This document shows, in pieces, positions 44,918-51,583 of a stretch of DNA of 64,000 nt (within the stretch, counting starts at the first letter, position 1; each line of letters opens with the position of its first letter). Location: positions 76,763 through 140,762 of the forward strand of contig DCVA01000036.1 of the NCBI GenBank assembly GCA_002327925.1, in the 5' to 3' direction. A program made the translations under genes and the position numbers. This DNA is from Anaerolineales bacterium UBA2200 (lineage in GTDB: Bacteria > Chloroflexota > Anaerolineae > UBA2200). Below the pieces are notes generated by a model, which saw only the letters and a program-made list of their open reading frames with translations, was not told where the DNA came from and did no database searches.

Positions 44918-44939
44918 TTGCCTCAAAACTGGTGTTACC
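44918..44939 (+). repeat. IS left inner terminal site
   Basis: TTGCCTCAAAACTG followed by GTGTTACC; counterpart of the right outer site with one substitution in the first half and a one-base length difference near the end. Confidence 0.6.
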
Positions 44940-44954
44940 AAGAGGAGAGGCACT

Positions 44955-46148
44955 GTGACCTCGGCAACCGTACACGAAGTGGCTGCGGCGATGCGTTGGC
45001 GGTATCTGCAGGCAAGCAAGAGTGAGAAGGGGCGTCTTCTGCATGAGTTTTGCCGACTGACTGGATATCACCGCAAGTCGGCGGTTCGTCTACTGGGCCA
45101 CGCGCCGAAGGGCAAGGCCAAGCGCGGGGGTCGCCCCAAGAGATATGGCTCTGAATTGGCGGAGGTGCTGAGGGTAGCGTGGGAGTCGACTGATCGGGTA
45201 TGCTCAAAGCGTCTGGCTCCATTCTTGGGGGAGCTAGTGCCGATTCTGGAGCGCTGCAAGGTGGTGAATCTGACGGCGGAGTTGCGCGGGCAACTGGTGA
45301 ACCTTAGCGCATCGACGATTGACCGGTTGCTGGCGCCGTTTCGAGGGCGTGGTGGACGGCGACCGCTAACGACGACGCACTCTGTTTCTGCGCTGAAGAA
45401 GCGCATCCCGATTCGCACTTGTGCCGACCGCAAGGGCTCAGTGGTAGGCCATATGGAGGTGGATCTGGCGGCGCACTGTGGTACGAGCGGAGAAGGTTTC
45501 TTTCTGAACACTCTGGTAGCGGTGGATGTGGCTACGAGCTGGACCGAGTGCATACCAGTGTGGGGCAAGGGCCAGTCCCGTGTGGGTTCAGCGATCCACA
45601 GCATGCGTAGCCAGATACCCTTTCCCCTGCTCGGTTTGCACAGTGACAACGGCAGCGAGCTCATCAACCACCACCTGTGGAACTACTGTCGACAGCAAGG
45701 GATCGACTTTAGCCGCTCCAGATGCTACAAGAAGAATGACCAGGCCCATGTCGAACAGAAGAACTGGTCCACAGTGCGGCGCTTGGTCGGCTATGAGCGT
45801 TACTCCACCAAGGCGGCTTACCGTCAGCTGGAGTACCTCTACACCCTGGTCAGGCTGCACACCAACTTCTTTCAGCCCATTTGCCGCCTGGTTTCGCGAG
45901 AGCGGGAGGGGGCCCGAGTGCACAAACAGTATGACCGGGCACAGACGCCCTACCAGCGACTACTTGCCAGCAAGGCGCTAAGCCCATCCCAGGACAAGGA
46001 ACTGGCGCTGCTCTACCAGGGCGTGAATCCAATTGAGCTGCGCAGCCAAATCGATGAGGCTCTGCGCAAACTGTGGCGCATGGCCGAGCCGGACCCCAGG
46101 ACCAAGGCCGAGGCCGCCATCCTGGCACAACTCGACCTCAAGGCGTAG
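44955..46148 (+). CDS. DDE (rve-fold) transposase, ISNCY/IS1202-like
   Basis: A 397-residue transposase. An N-terminal helix-turn-helix part (VHEVAAAMRWRYLQA, GYHRKSAVRLL) precedes the integrase-like core: first Asp in HMEVDLAAHCG, second in LHSDNGSE, and Glu in NDQAHVEQKNW, with 35 residues between the last two (DD35E). The gene appears intact. GAGGAGAGG is five bases before GTG 44955; longer in-frame starts begin outside the element. Family name is from recall of similar transposases and is moderately certain. Confidence 0.88.
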   Translation: MTSATVHEVAAAMRWRYLQASKSEKGRLLHEFCRLTGYHRKSAVRLLGHAPKGKAKRGGRPKRYGSELAEVLRVAWESTDRVCSKRLAPFLGELVPILERCKVVNLTAELRGQLVNLSASTIDRLLAPFRGRGGRRPLTTTHSVSALKKRIPIRTCADRKGSVVGHMEVDLAAHCGTSGEGFFLNTLVAVDVATSWTECIPVWGKGQSRVGSAIHSMRSQIPFPLLGLHSDNGSELINHHLWNYCRQQGIDFSRSRCYKKNDQAHVEQKNWSTVRRLVGYERYSTKAAYRQLEYLYTLVRLHTNFFQPICRLVSREREGARVHKQYDRAQTPYQRLLASKALSPSQDKELALLYQGVNPIELRSQIDEALRKLWRMAEPDPRTKAEAAILAQLDLKA

Positions 46149-46189
46149 AGCATATGGTAACCCTTTCAATTGACGCAACGGCCCTTGTC

Positions 46190-46212
46190 GGTAACAGTCA
46201 GTTTTGACGCAA
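46190..46212 (-). repeat. IS right outer terminal site
   Basis: On the minus strand TTGCGTCAAAACTG followed by ACTGTTACC. A diverged second copy, with TTGCGTCAA and GGGTTACC, lies 34 bases further in. Confidence 0.6.
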
Positions 46213-46323
46213 TACGACCACAAACGCACCAGCCCTCACTCTGGTTCAACAGGTCTGAGCTGTCGCGTGAGCGGTGGAGCATGACCATGGATCATTATCC
46301 GGTAGTGGAGAAGAATGATCTTC

Positions 46324-46374
46324 TTGACATTTGCGGCCGTAAGCACTACACTATATTCATAATCGTGCATATAG
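46324..46374 (+). promoter_or_regulatory. Promoter and ArsR-type operator of the selenoprotein/RdhA operon
   Basis: TTGACA (46324-46329), 17 bases, TACACT (46347-46352). An inverted repeat CTATATTCA-N6-TGCATATAG (46351-46374, 8 of 9 positions match) covers the predicted transcription start and ends just before the ArsR ribosome site. AT-rich imperfect dyads at the start site are typical ArsR/SmtB operators, so the operon is probably derepressed by a metal(loid) or thiol signal. Confidence 0.7.
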
Positions 46375-46386
46375 GGGGAAGGATCG

Positions 46387-46857
46387 ATGACGCGTGATCC
46401 CTACGCCGAAGAGGCTCAGTTCTTTGGGGCCCTGTCACACCCCACACGCCTCCAGATTCTGGCGCAGCTCGCGAACGGCGAGGCCTGTGTCTGCCATCTT
46501 GCGACGATGCTGCAGCTGAGGCAAGCCTATGTGTCGCAACAACTGGCCATCCTGCGTGAGGCGGACCTGATCAGCGACCGCAAAGAAGGCCTGTACGTCT
46601 ATTACGGACTCAGGGACGAGGGCGTGGCGAGTGTCGTGCGAGAGGCGAGCAAGCTTCTGGAGGTTATCAGCGGGACGGTGCGCAGTCCGACGAAACACAC
46701 CACTGCGCTTGAAGCGGAGTGTCCCTGCCCCCAGTGTCAGAGCAAGCGTAGCAGGGCAGCTGCAGTGGCAAATGAGCTCGGAACTGACTCAAGACAGGGG
46801 GGTGAACGCGAGCTTGGCGACCGCCCTTTACCCATTGTCGTGAAGAGCGACCGCTGA
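46387..46857 (+). CDS. ArsR/SmtB-family metal-responsive regulator
   Basis: Winged-helix repressor, 156 residues. FFGALSHPTRLQILAQL and ATMLQLRQAYVSQQLAILREADLI form the DNA-binding part. The CxC pair in GEACVCHLA aligns with the ELCVCDL metal site of ArsR. The extended C-terminal tail contains CPCPQC, a possible second metal-binding site not found in minimal family members. GGGGGAAGGA precedes ATG 46387. The next gene begins 32 bases downstream, so it leads the operon. Inducer is not known. Confidence 0.9.
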   Translation: MTRDPYAEEAQFFGALSHPTRLQILAQLANGEACVCHLATMLQLRQAYVSQQLAILREADLISDRKEGLYVYYGLRDEGVASVVREASKLLEVISGTVRSPTKHTTALEAECPCPQCQSKRSRAAAVANELGTDSRQGGERELGDRPLPIVVKSDR

Positions 46858-46889
46858 ATACGGCACACCTGGCTGGAGGATCGCACGGT

Positions 46890-47198
46890 ATGACCACTGA
46901 GAGCTGCCTTTCCGTCTGCATTACTTCCCAGTGGCTGCGGGAGTACGTCCTTGCTCACGGAGGCGTGCTGACCATTGCACACGGCACCACAATCGACTGA
47001 TGAACCGTCTATGAGGGCCCATCCGGTCGGATGGGCGCGCCGGACAGGCCGCAGGATTTCTTCCGCGCGACCGACGAGAACCTCACCATCTACGTGGCTT
47101 GCGACATCCGGGCCGGTCTCGACCCGGGAAGGTCGAGACTGCTTTTCAGTGTTCCCGGCTACGGTCGATTCTGGCTGAGGTTATGCCGGTCCAGTTGA
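46890..47198 (+). CDS. Predicted selenoprotein with two consecutive UGA (Sec-Sec) codons, CC/Se-motif type
   Basis: Read conventionally, ATG 46890 gives 36 codons ending at TGA 46998. The same frame continues after TGA-TGA (46998-47003) for 64 more codons to TGA 47196. The continuous 102-residue product is well formed: ITSQWLREYVLAHGGVLTI before the UU pair, and PDRPQDFFRATDENLTIYVA and SVPGYGRFWLRL after it. This layout matches my recollection of small CC/Se-motif (seleno)proteins, in which Cys-Cys or Sec occupies this position. A perfect eight-pair hairpin with a GGTC loop begins 13 bases after the second UGA. GGAGG lies upstream. Biochemical role unknown; redox or metal binding is likely. 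Confidence 0.72.
47017..47036 (+). promoter_or_regulatory. Putative bacterial SECIS element for the UGA-UGA pair
   Basis: GCCCATCC (47017-47024), loop GGTC (47025-47028), GGATGGGC (47029-47036): eight perfect pairs. It starts 13 bases after the second UGA and 16 after the first. The GGUC apical loop resembles the SelB-binding GGUCU loop of E. coli fdhF. Confidence 0.65.
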
Positions 47199-47240
47199 CA
47201 ACTGCAGCTATCGCTCAAGCTGCATGGAGGGTTTCCAGGA

Positions 47241-48764
47241 TTGACACAAATACGAGGCTCTGAGAATACTGAGACAGGCGATGCTGCTCTGCTGCTACAG
47301 CTCCAGCATGGAAGACTCGGCAGGAGAGAGTTCCTGCGTTTGGCAGCCCTGCTGGGGCTGTCCGCGACAGCCGCCCAGGCACTGGCTGGCTGCTCGCCGC
47401 AGGCCACTCCCCCTGTCTCACTCATGTCGACACCCTCGTCTGTACCGGCGACGTCGACCACCGTTCCGACTCAGTCACCTGTCCCCAGTTCGACCTATCC
47501 GGTCGTATTGCATGAGGACTTTGACCGTGAGGGCATACTGCACTACGGCGATCCATCGGCGAAGACTCTGCCAACTTACGTCCCACCGCCGGCTCTGCGG
47601 GCCACACCTACGCCTACGCCCGTGATGTGGCAGGGCATGGTGTGGTCCTGCCCGGTGTGTCGCAACCGCTTTGCCTCGCAGGACGAACTGACCGGGCACG
47701 TACTTAGCAGACACGCGGTGAAGCTGCCTGTTGCCCGCGTTGTCGACAGGCCGACCTACGCCAGCTATCTCACTGATAGGGTGGCGCGGTTCGACCAGCG
47801 CAACCACGTCTTTTCTCGCACTACCTGGGATCGGGAGTACCAGGCCCAAATAGCCGGCGTGCAGCCGCGAATCTGGCGCATTTCTTCCGATGAAATGCTG
47901 GAGGGCAACGCGGGGGTCGCAGCCGGTATCTACACGGACCAGACCGCCGGAAACCTGGACCTGCCCTACAGGGGCTACTCAGGCCACCTTCAGGGCGCGG
48001 CAGGCCTCTATAGCTGGGACGACCCTGTTTCCTCAGAGAGATATCCGGTGACGGACCCTGCGGAAATGAGCCAGCGTGTGAAGGATATGGCCAGATTGTT
48101 CGGTGCGGACCTGGCGGGGATCACCAGAGTTAATCCGCTGTGGATCTATTCGCACTACTACGACCGAGAAACGATGGCCTACGGAAAACTCGAGCTGCCG
48201 CACAAGTACGCCATCGTGATGGCGCTCGAGATGGACGCCGAGGCCATTCACCAGTCACCGGGCCACGCAGCCAGCGCGGCAACGTCGACTGTCTATTCCA
48301 GGATGGCGGAGGTGACTTCGAAACTCGCCAAGTACATTCGCGGCTTGGGCTACGCAGCCGTGCCGTCAGGAAACGATACAGGCCAGAACATACCGCTGGC
48401 CATTGACGCGGGACTGGGGGAGATAGGACGACTCGGGCTACTCCTGACGCCCGAGTTCGGAGCTCGGCAGAGGCTGTGCAAGGTCTTTACGGACCTGCCT
48501 CTCAGCCCTGACAAACCCATTGATTTCGGAATGCAGCGCTTCTGCGAAACGTGCTTTCACTGTGCGCATGTCTGTCCGGCCCAGGCGATACCCAGGGGAG
48601 AACGAAGCCTGGAGCTCACGTCCATTTCCAACCGTCCGGGCATTTCTCGCTGGCACATCAATGTTGGCAAGTGCTTCCTCTTCTGGGTATCCAATCGGGG
48701 CGTGGACTGTTCCAACTGCATCGCCGCCTGTCCATGGTCTCAGCCGCATCGGCCGTGGCTGTAG
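47241..48764 (+). CDS. Reductive-dehalogenase-like corrinoid/Fe-S lipoprotein with a C2H2 zinc finger
   Basis: About 507 residues, RdhA family. Twin-arginine motif GRREFLRL (R28, R29), then lipobox ALAGC (C51) and a Ser/Thr/Pro linker. A perfect C2H2 finger follows at 137-158: C-x2-C-x3-F-x5-L-x2-H-x4-H. The corrinoid-binding core has YPVTDPAEMSQRVKDMARLFG, AGLGEIGRLGLLLTPEFG and LCKVFTDLPL. Two 4Fe-4S motifs end the chain: CETCFHCAHVCP and C-x11-CSNCIAACP. No rdhB anchor gene is adjacent; the lipobox may replace it. Start TTG 47241 with GGAGGG upstream. Substrate unknown; organohalide reduction is only one possibility. Confidence 0.85.
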   Translation: MTQIRGSENTETGDAALLLQLQHGRLGRREFLRLAALLGLSATAAQALAGCSPQATPPVSLMSTPSSVPATSTTVPTQSPVPSSTYPVVLHEDFDREGILHYGDPSAKTLPTYVPPPALRATPTPTPVMWQGMVWSCPVCRNRFASQDELTGHVLSRHAVKLPVARVVDRPTYASYLTDRVARFDQRNHVFSRTTWDREYQAQIAGVQPRIWRISSDEMLEGNAGVAAGIYTDQTAGNLDLPYRGYSGHLQGAAGLYSWDDPVSSERYPVTDPAEMSQRVKDMARLFGADLAGITRVNPLWIYSHYYDRETMAYGKLELPHKYAIVMALEMDAEAIHQSPGHAASAATSTVYSRMAEVTSKLAKYIRGLGYAAVPSGNDTGQNIPLAIDAGLGEIGRLGLLLTPEFGARQRLCKVFTDLPLSPDKPIDFGMQRFCETCFHCAHVCPAQAIPRGERSLELTSISNRPGISRWHINVGKCFLFWVSNRGVDCSNCIAACPWSQPHRPWL

Positions 48765-48787
48765 AAAAGCGCCCGGTGGCAAAGCCA

Positions 48788-49303
48788 ATGCCTCTTCAGC
48801 CTTCTAGCTATCGCCAGATCACCGTGGCCGGCTTCCCTGTCGGATTGACCGGCCTGGACGAGATCTTTCAGCTACTGCGGCAGGCCGGTCGAGCGCTGGA
48901 AGACTCGACTGGCGCGGAGTTGCTGCGTCTGGTGGGCGAACAGAACTACATCCCTCCCGCGGCCGAGGGCGATTATCGTGCTGCCATCCTGCAAGAGTAC
49001 GAGACCTACTGCGAGTTGGAGTCGGCCGGAAAGCCGGCGAAGAAGCGCGAGTCCTGGCAGGGCTTCCCGCGCGAGCAAGTGCCCTGGTTTCCGACGGTCG
49101 ACGAAACATCGTGCGACGGTTGCGACAAATGCCTCGAATTCTGCAGCCACGGCGTATTCGCGAAACGTGAGGATGGCACCGTATTCGTGGCGGGACCCTA
49201 CGACTGCGTGGTCGGATGTGACGCTTGCGCGCGATTGTGCCGACATAAGGCGATCACTTTCCCACCCCGCATGACGCTGATGCTCATGGCGCACGGGAAG
49301 TAG
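48788..49303 (+). CDS. Two-cluster 4Fe-4S ferredoxin with N-terminal helical domain
   Basis: About 171 residues. The C-terminal half has two 4Fe-4S motifs, CDGCDKCLEFC and CVVGCDACARLC. The N-terminal 90 residues (VAGFPVGLTGLDEIFQLLRQ, EQNYIPPAAEGDYRAAILQE, YETYC) form a helical domain that recurs in diverged form at the N terminus of the next gene. ATG 48788 is used; GTG 48755, overlapping the RdhA stop, is possible. Likely electron donor to the RdhA-like protein, although it lacks a signal peptide and so is cytoplasmic. Confidence 0.85.
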   Translation: MPLQPSSYRQITVAGFPVGLTGLDEIFQLLRQAGRALEDSTGAELLRLVGEQNYIPPAAEGDYRAAILQEYETYCELESAGKPAKKRESWQGFPREQVPWFPTVDETSCDGCDKCLEFCSHGVFAKREDGTVFVAGPYDCVVGCDACARLCRHKAITFPPRMTLMLMAHGK

Positions 49304-49371
49304 GCGTCGATATCGAGCGGCAGGTTGGGTCCGCCACCGGCGCAAGAAACCACAGGGTGTGAGGAGATTCT

Positions 49372-49884
49372 ATGGCACCTGGATGCAGTTGTCACTGTGG
49401 AGCAGAACGCGACTTTCAGCTCGAGAATGGACACGTCTTGCACGTGACAGGCGTGGACCGGGCGTTTCTGGAGTTTCAGGCACTGGGAATGCCCGCCAAT
49501 GCCATGGTGGGGGATATGCTAATCTCACGCGTACGAGCCAACCCCGCCGCGGGGGCCGAGGACCTTTTTCTCCTGAAGACAGTGCTACTTAGCGAGTACG
49601 GCAAGTACTGCGCGGCTCGCCTGCCGGGTGTGTCCGTTTCCACGCAAGAATCAGTTGACTCCGATGCCGCCGTCGAGGTCTACAGCAAGCCCACATGCCC
49701 CTACACGCGCGCTCTGAGGCGAAAGCTGGAGCGCGACGGGGTGATCTACGTGGAGCACAACGTGGAGAGCAGCCCGGCGCTGCTGAAGCAAATGCTTGAG
49801 CTCAACGGGGGGAGGCGCAGCGTGCCCACGATGCGTTCAGGGGACGACATAGTCGTCGGATTTCACGGAACCTGAACTGTGTAA
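49372..49884 (+). CDS. Glutaredoxin-like protein with C-terminal Sec (U-x-x-stop), predicted selenoprotein
   Basis: With UGA 49873 as stop the product has 167 residues; reading it as Sec adds Thr-Val before TAA, giving GFHGT-U-T-V. This U-x-x-stop end is that of UXX-star (seleno)proteins as I recall them. The C-terminal glutaredoxin domain (VEVYSKPTCPYTRALRRKL, SVPTM) has CPYT, a single active-site Cys, so a Sec near the end could be the resolving partner. The N-terminal part (HVTGVDRAFLEFQALG, LLKTVLLSEYGKYC) resembles the helical domain of the ferredoxin gene, preceded by CSCHC. A hairpin begins 11 bases after the UGA. GAGGAG precedes ATG 49372. Confidence 0.75.
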
Positions 49885-49886
49885 AC

Positions 49887-49905
49887 CGCCGACGGTTGGC
49901 CGGCG
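49887..49905 (+). promoter_or_regulatory. Putative SECIS element of the U-x-x-stop gene
   Basis: CGCCG (49887-49891) pairs with CGGCG (49901-49905); one A-C mismatch and one C-G pair lead to the apical loop GGTTG (49894-49898). Exactly 11 bases separate it from UGA 49873-49875, the spacing known for the E. coli fdhF element. Confidence 0.55.
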
Positions 49906-50077
49906 TAGCTGACTGAGACAGACCAATGATCGATGCGCACCGCCAGTTACCCGTACGATGAACCCGATGCCCGGACCGCCCTTGCGGGCCTTCCAGCGGC
50001 GATCGTGAACTCAGTCCTCCCGTCTATGTCTTGCTGAGACTGGGGCGCATGCTGTTCGACTGGAAGGGAGTGCCCGT

Positions 50078-50392
50078 GTGATCCAGGGGAGGCGGTCCGG
50101 GCTGGACTGGCGAAATTCAGAAAGGGGCCGACCCGTGACGCGACAAGCTCTCGACGCGGTGCTTTCGGACATCACACCGGGACGCATCCGCGCTTTGGTG
50201 AAGGATGATCCTCTGGCCTTTCGTGTTCGTGGTCGTGTGTCTGTGCCGGTGTATTCCATCCTCAGGACTCTCCTCTCGCAGGTTCATTGCCCTGACGGCG
50301 AGGAATACCAGAGGGCTCTGGCGTGCACGAGGGAGGCAGTCGTGGCGGCCGTCCGTGGAATTGAGGGAGCGGTTCTTGTTCCCGGGACCTGA
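50078..50392 (+). CDS. Hypothetical protein
   Basis: A 104-residue frame from GTG 50078, with GGAAGGGAG seven bases upstream. Composition is compatible with a folded helical protein (TRQALDAVLSDITPG, SVPVYSILRTLLSQV), with one or two cysteines. No family recognised. It lies between the selenoprotein operon and the DUF937-like gene. The 190 bases before it contain no convincing frame. Confidence 0.4.
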   Translation: MIQGRRSGLDWRNSERGRPVTRQALDAVLSDITPGRIRALVKDDPLAFRVRGRVSVPVYSILRTLLSQVHCPDGEEYQRALACTREAVVAAVRGIEGAVLVPGT

Positions 50393-50507
50393 TGATCGCC
50401 GGAACTGATCTCCCTGGAAGGGAGAAGAGGACGACACGGCAAGCCATAACCCTGTTTCTGGCCGCAACGCACTCCGTTCGGATCTTGTTCCTACCGCCGA
50501 GCGGCAC

Positions 50508-50536
50508 TTGACCTATGAAGCATCCCCTGCTATCAT
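50508..50536 (+). promoter_or_regulatory. Promoter of the DUF937-like gene
   Basis: TTGACC (50508-50513), 17 bases, TATCAT (50531-50536), about 110 bases before ATG 50647. Confidence 0.6.
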
Positions 50537-50646
50537 CTCTACTTGGATCGGTAGGACAGCGCGGTGCGAAGGATCCTGACAGTGAAGTCGCCTCTCCTGA
50601 CAAGGATGCGCTGCCCAGCACATAGGAAAGGAGCGGTTTCAACACC

Positions 50647-51555
50647 ATGAGCATGGAAGACTTGATGAAGGCAATTCTGGGAGGGTCGGGCGTCGGTCCC
50701 TCCAAGTCGACGAAGAAGAGTTCTCAGGCGGATCCGATGACAGACATCATCGGCGCCATTCTTGGAGGGGCTCAGGGTCAGGCATCAGGGGCTGGCTCGC
50801 AGTCGGGCGGCGGTCTGGAAGACATCCTTGGAAGCATTCTTGGAGGCCAGACTCAGCAGTCGCCGACCGGGCAGCAACCAGCGGGTGGCCTGGAGGACAT
50901 CCTCGGAAGCATTCTGGGCGGTCAGACTCAGCAATCGCAGACCAGGAATGCGCAGCCGACGGGCGGCCTGGCAGAAATTCTGGGCAGCATCCTTGGCGGC
51001 GGCAGAGTGCAGCAGACGCAGCAGCAGAGCGGTGGAAGTATCACCGATTTCCTGGGCGAGATCACGGGCCAAAGTCCGATGCAGAGCAACTCCTTCCTCG
51101 GCCCCATTGTGACCAAACTGGCAAAGCAGCTCGGCCTCCCCCCGGTCGTGGCGCAGATGATCGTCAGCTTTGCCATCAGCAAGCTGATGCCCTCCGCAGC
51201 GGCCGCCAGCGGCGCGATGGGCAGCACAGCCCGGCCAACTGGCCAGGCGCAACGCCCGGCTCAGCGAATTGCCCCGCAGGCCCAGGAAGGACTGAACCTG
51301 GATAGCCTGCTGGACACGATAGGTACCGGTGACTCAACGAGCGCCAGCTACATCACGCAATCCGGCATGAGCCGCGAGCTGGCCGAGCAGATGGGGATGG
51401 ACGAGGGCATGGCCACCGACAGCTTGCAACAGGTCTACAAGATGCTGCAGGGTGCCCTCGGCTCCTCGCAACAGGGCCAGCAATCAGGCAGGCAGGCGTC
51501 AACAAGCCCAACTGCGAAGCGCACCAGCAAGAGAGTGAACAGGGGCACCTACTAG
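50647..51555 (+). CDS. Repeat-containing DUF937-like protein
   Basis: A 302-residue protein rich in Gly and Gln. Three 25-residue tandem units begin GGLEDILGSILGGQTQQ (about 55-128), with shorter relatives at the N terminus (MKAILGG, DIIGAILGG). A hydrophobic region (LGLPPVVAQMIVSFAISKLMP, about 158-178) and a C-terminal helical domain (LDSLLDTIGTGD, LQQVYKMLQGALG) follow. The repeats are short amphipathic helices typical of DUF937-like proteins. No signal peptide. A trypsin-like protease gene follows after 28 bases. Confidence 0.65.
   Translation: MSMEDLMKAILGGSGVGPSKSTKKSSQADPMTDIIGAILGGAQGQASGAGSQSGGGLEDILGSILGGQTQQSPTGQQPAGGLEDILGSILGGQTQQSQTRNAQPTGGLAEILGSILGGGRVQQTQQQSGGSITDFLGEITGQSPMQSNSFLGPIVTKLAKQLGLPPVVAQMIVSFAISKLMPSAAAASGAMGSTARPTGQAQRPAQRIAPQAQEGLNLDSLLDTIGTGDSTSASYITQSGMSRELAEQMGMDEGMATDSLQQVYKMLQGALGSSQQGQQSGRQASTSPTAKRTSKRVNRGTY
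50809..51030 (+). repeat. In-frame tandem repeats of about 75-78 bp
   Basis: Three copies encoding GGLEDILGSILGG-Q-rich units, diverged at the DNA level but in register, inside the DUF937-like gene. Confidence 0.7.
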
Positions 51556-51583
51556 CGAGCATAGAACCCAGAAAGGAGCAGCT

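Larger units (their letters stand above)
44884..46212 (+). mobile_element. Insertion sequence with one DDE transposase and paired terminal repeats
   Basis: About 1.33 kb around one transposase gene. Each end carries two related sites about 34-35 bp apart. The left inner site TTGCCTCAAAACTGGTGTTACC-like (44918-44939) and the right outer site (46190-46212, minus strand: TTGCGTCAAAACTG then ACTGTTACC) are near identical. The left outer copy (about 44884-44904) and right inner copy (46155-46177) are diverged. ACTGTTACCGA at 44896-44906 is matched exactly by TCGGTAACAGT at 46188-46198. Exact ends and target duplication were not resolved. It marks the border of the accessory selenoprotein/RdhA region. 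Confidence 0.8.

Noticed and set aside
46975..47178. 67-codon open frame between arsR and the RdhA-like gene
   Set aside because: It is in another frame from the selenoprotein reading, has no ribosome site and an Arg/Ser/Thr-biased composition.
49933..50120. Possible third UGA-containing frame (…SMSC-UGA-DWGACC…) after the glutaredoxin gene
   Set aside because: No hairpin after the UGA, and the continuation lacks coding character; the overlapping frame from 50078 has a better ribosome site.
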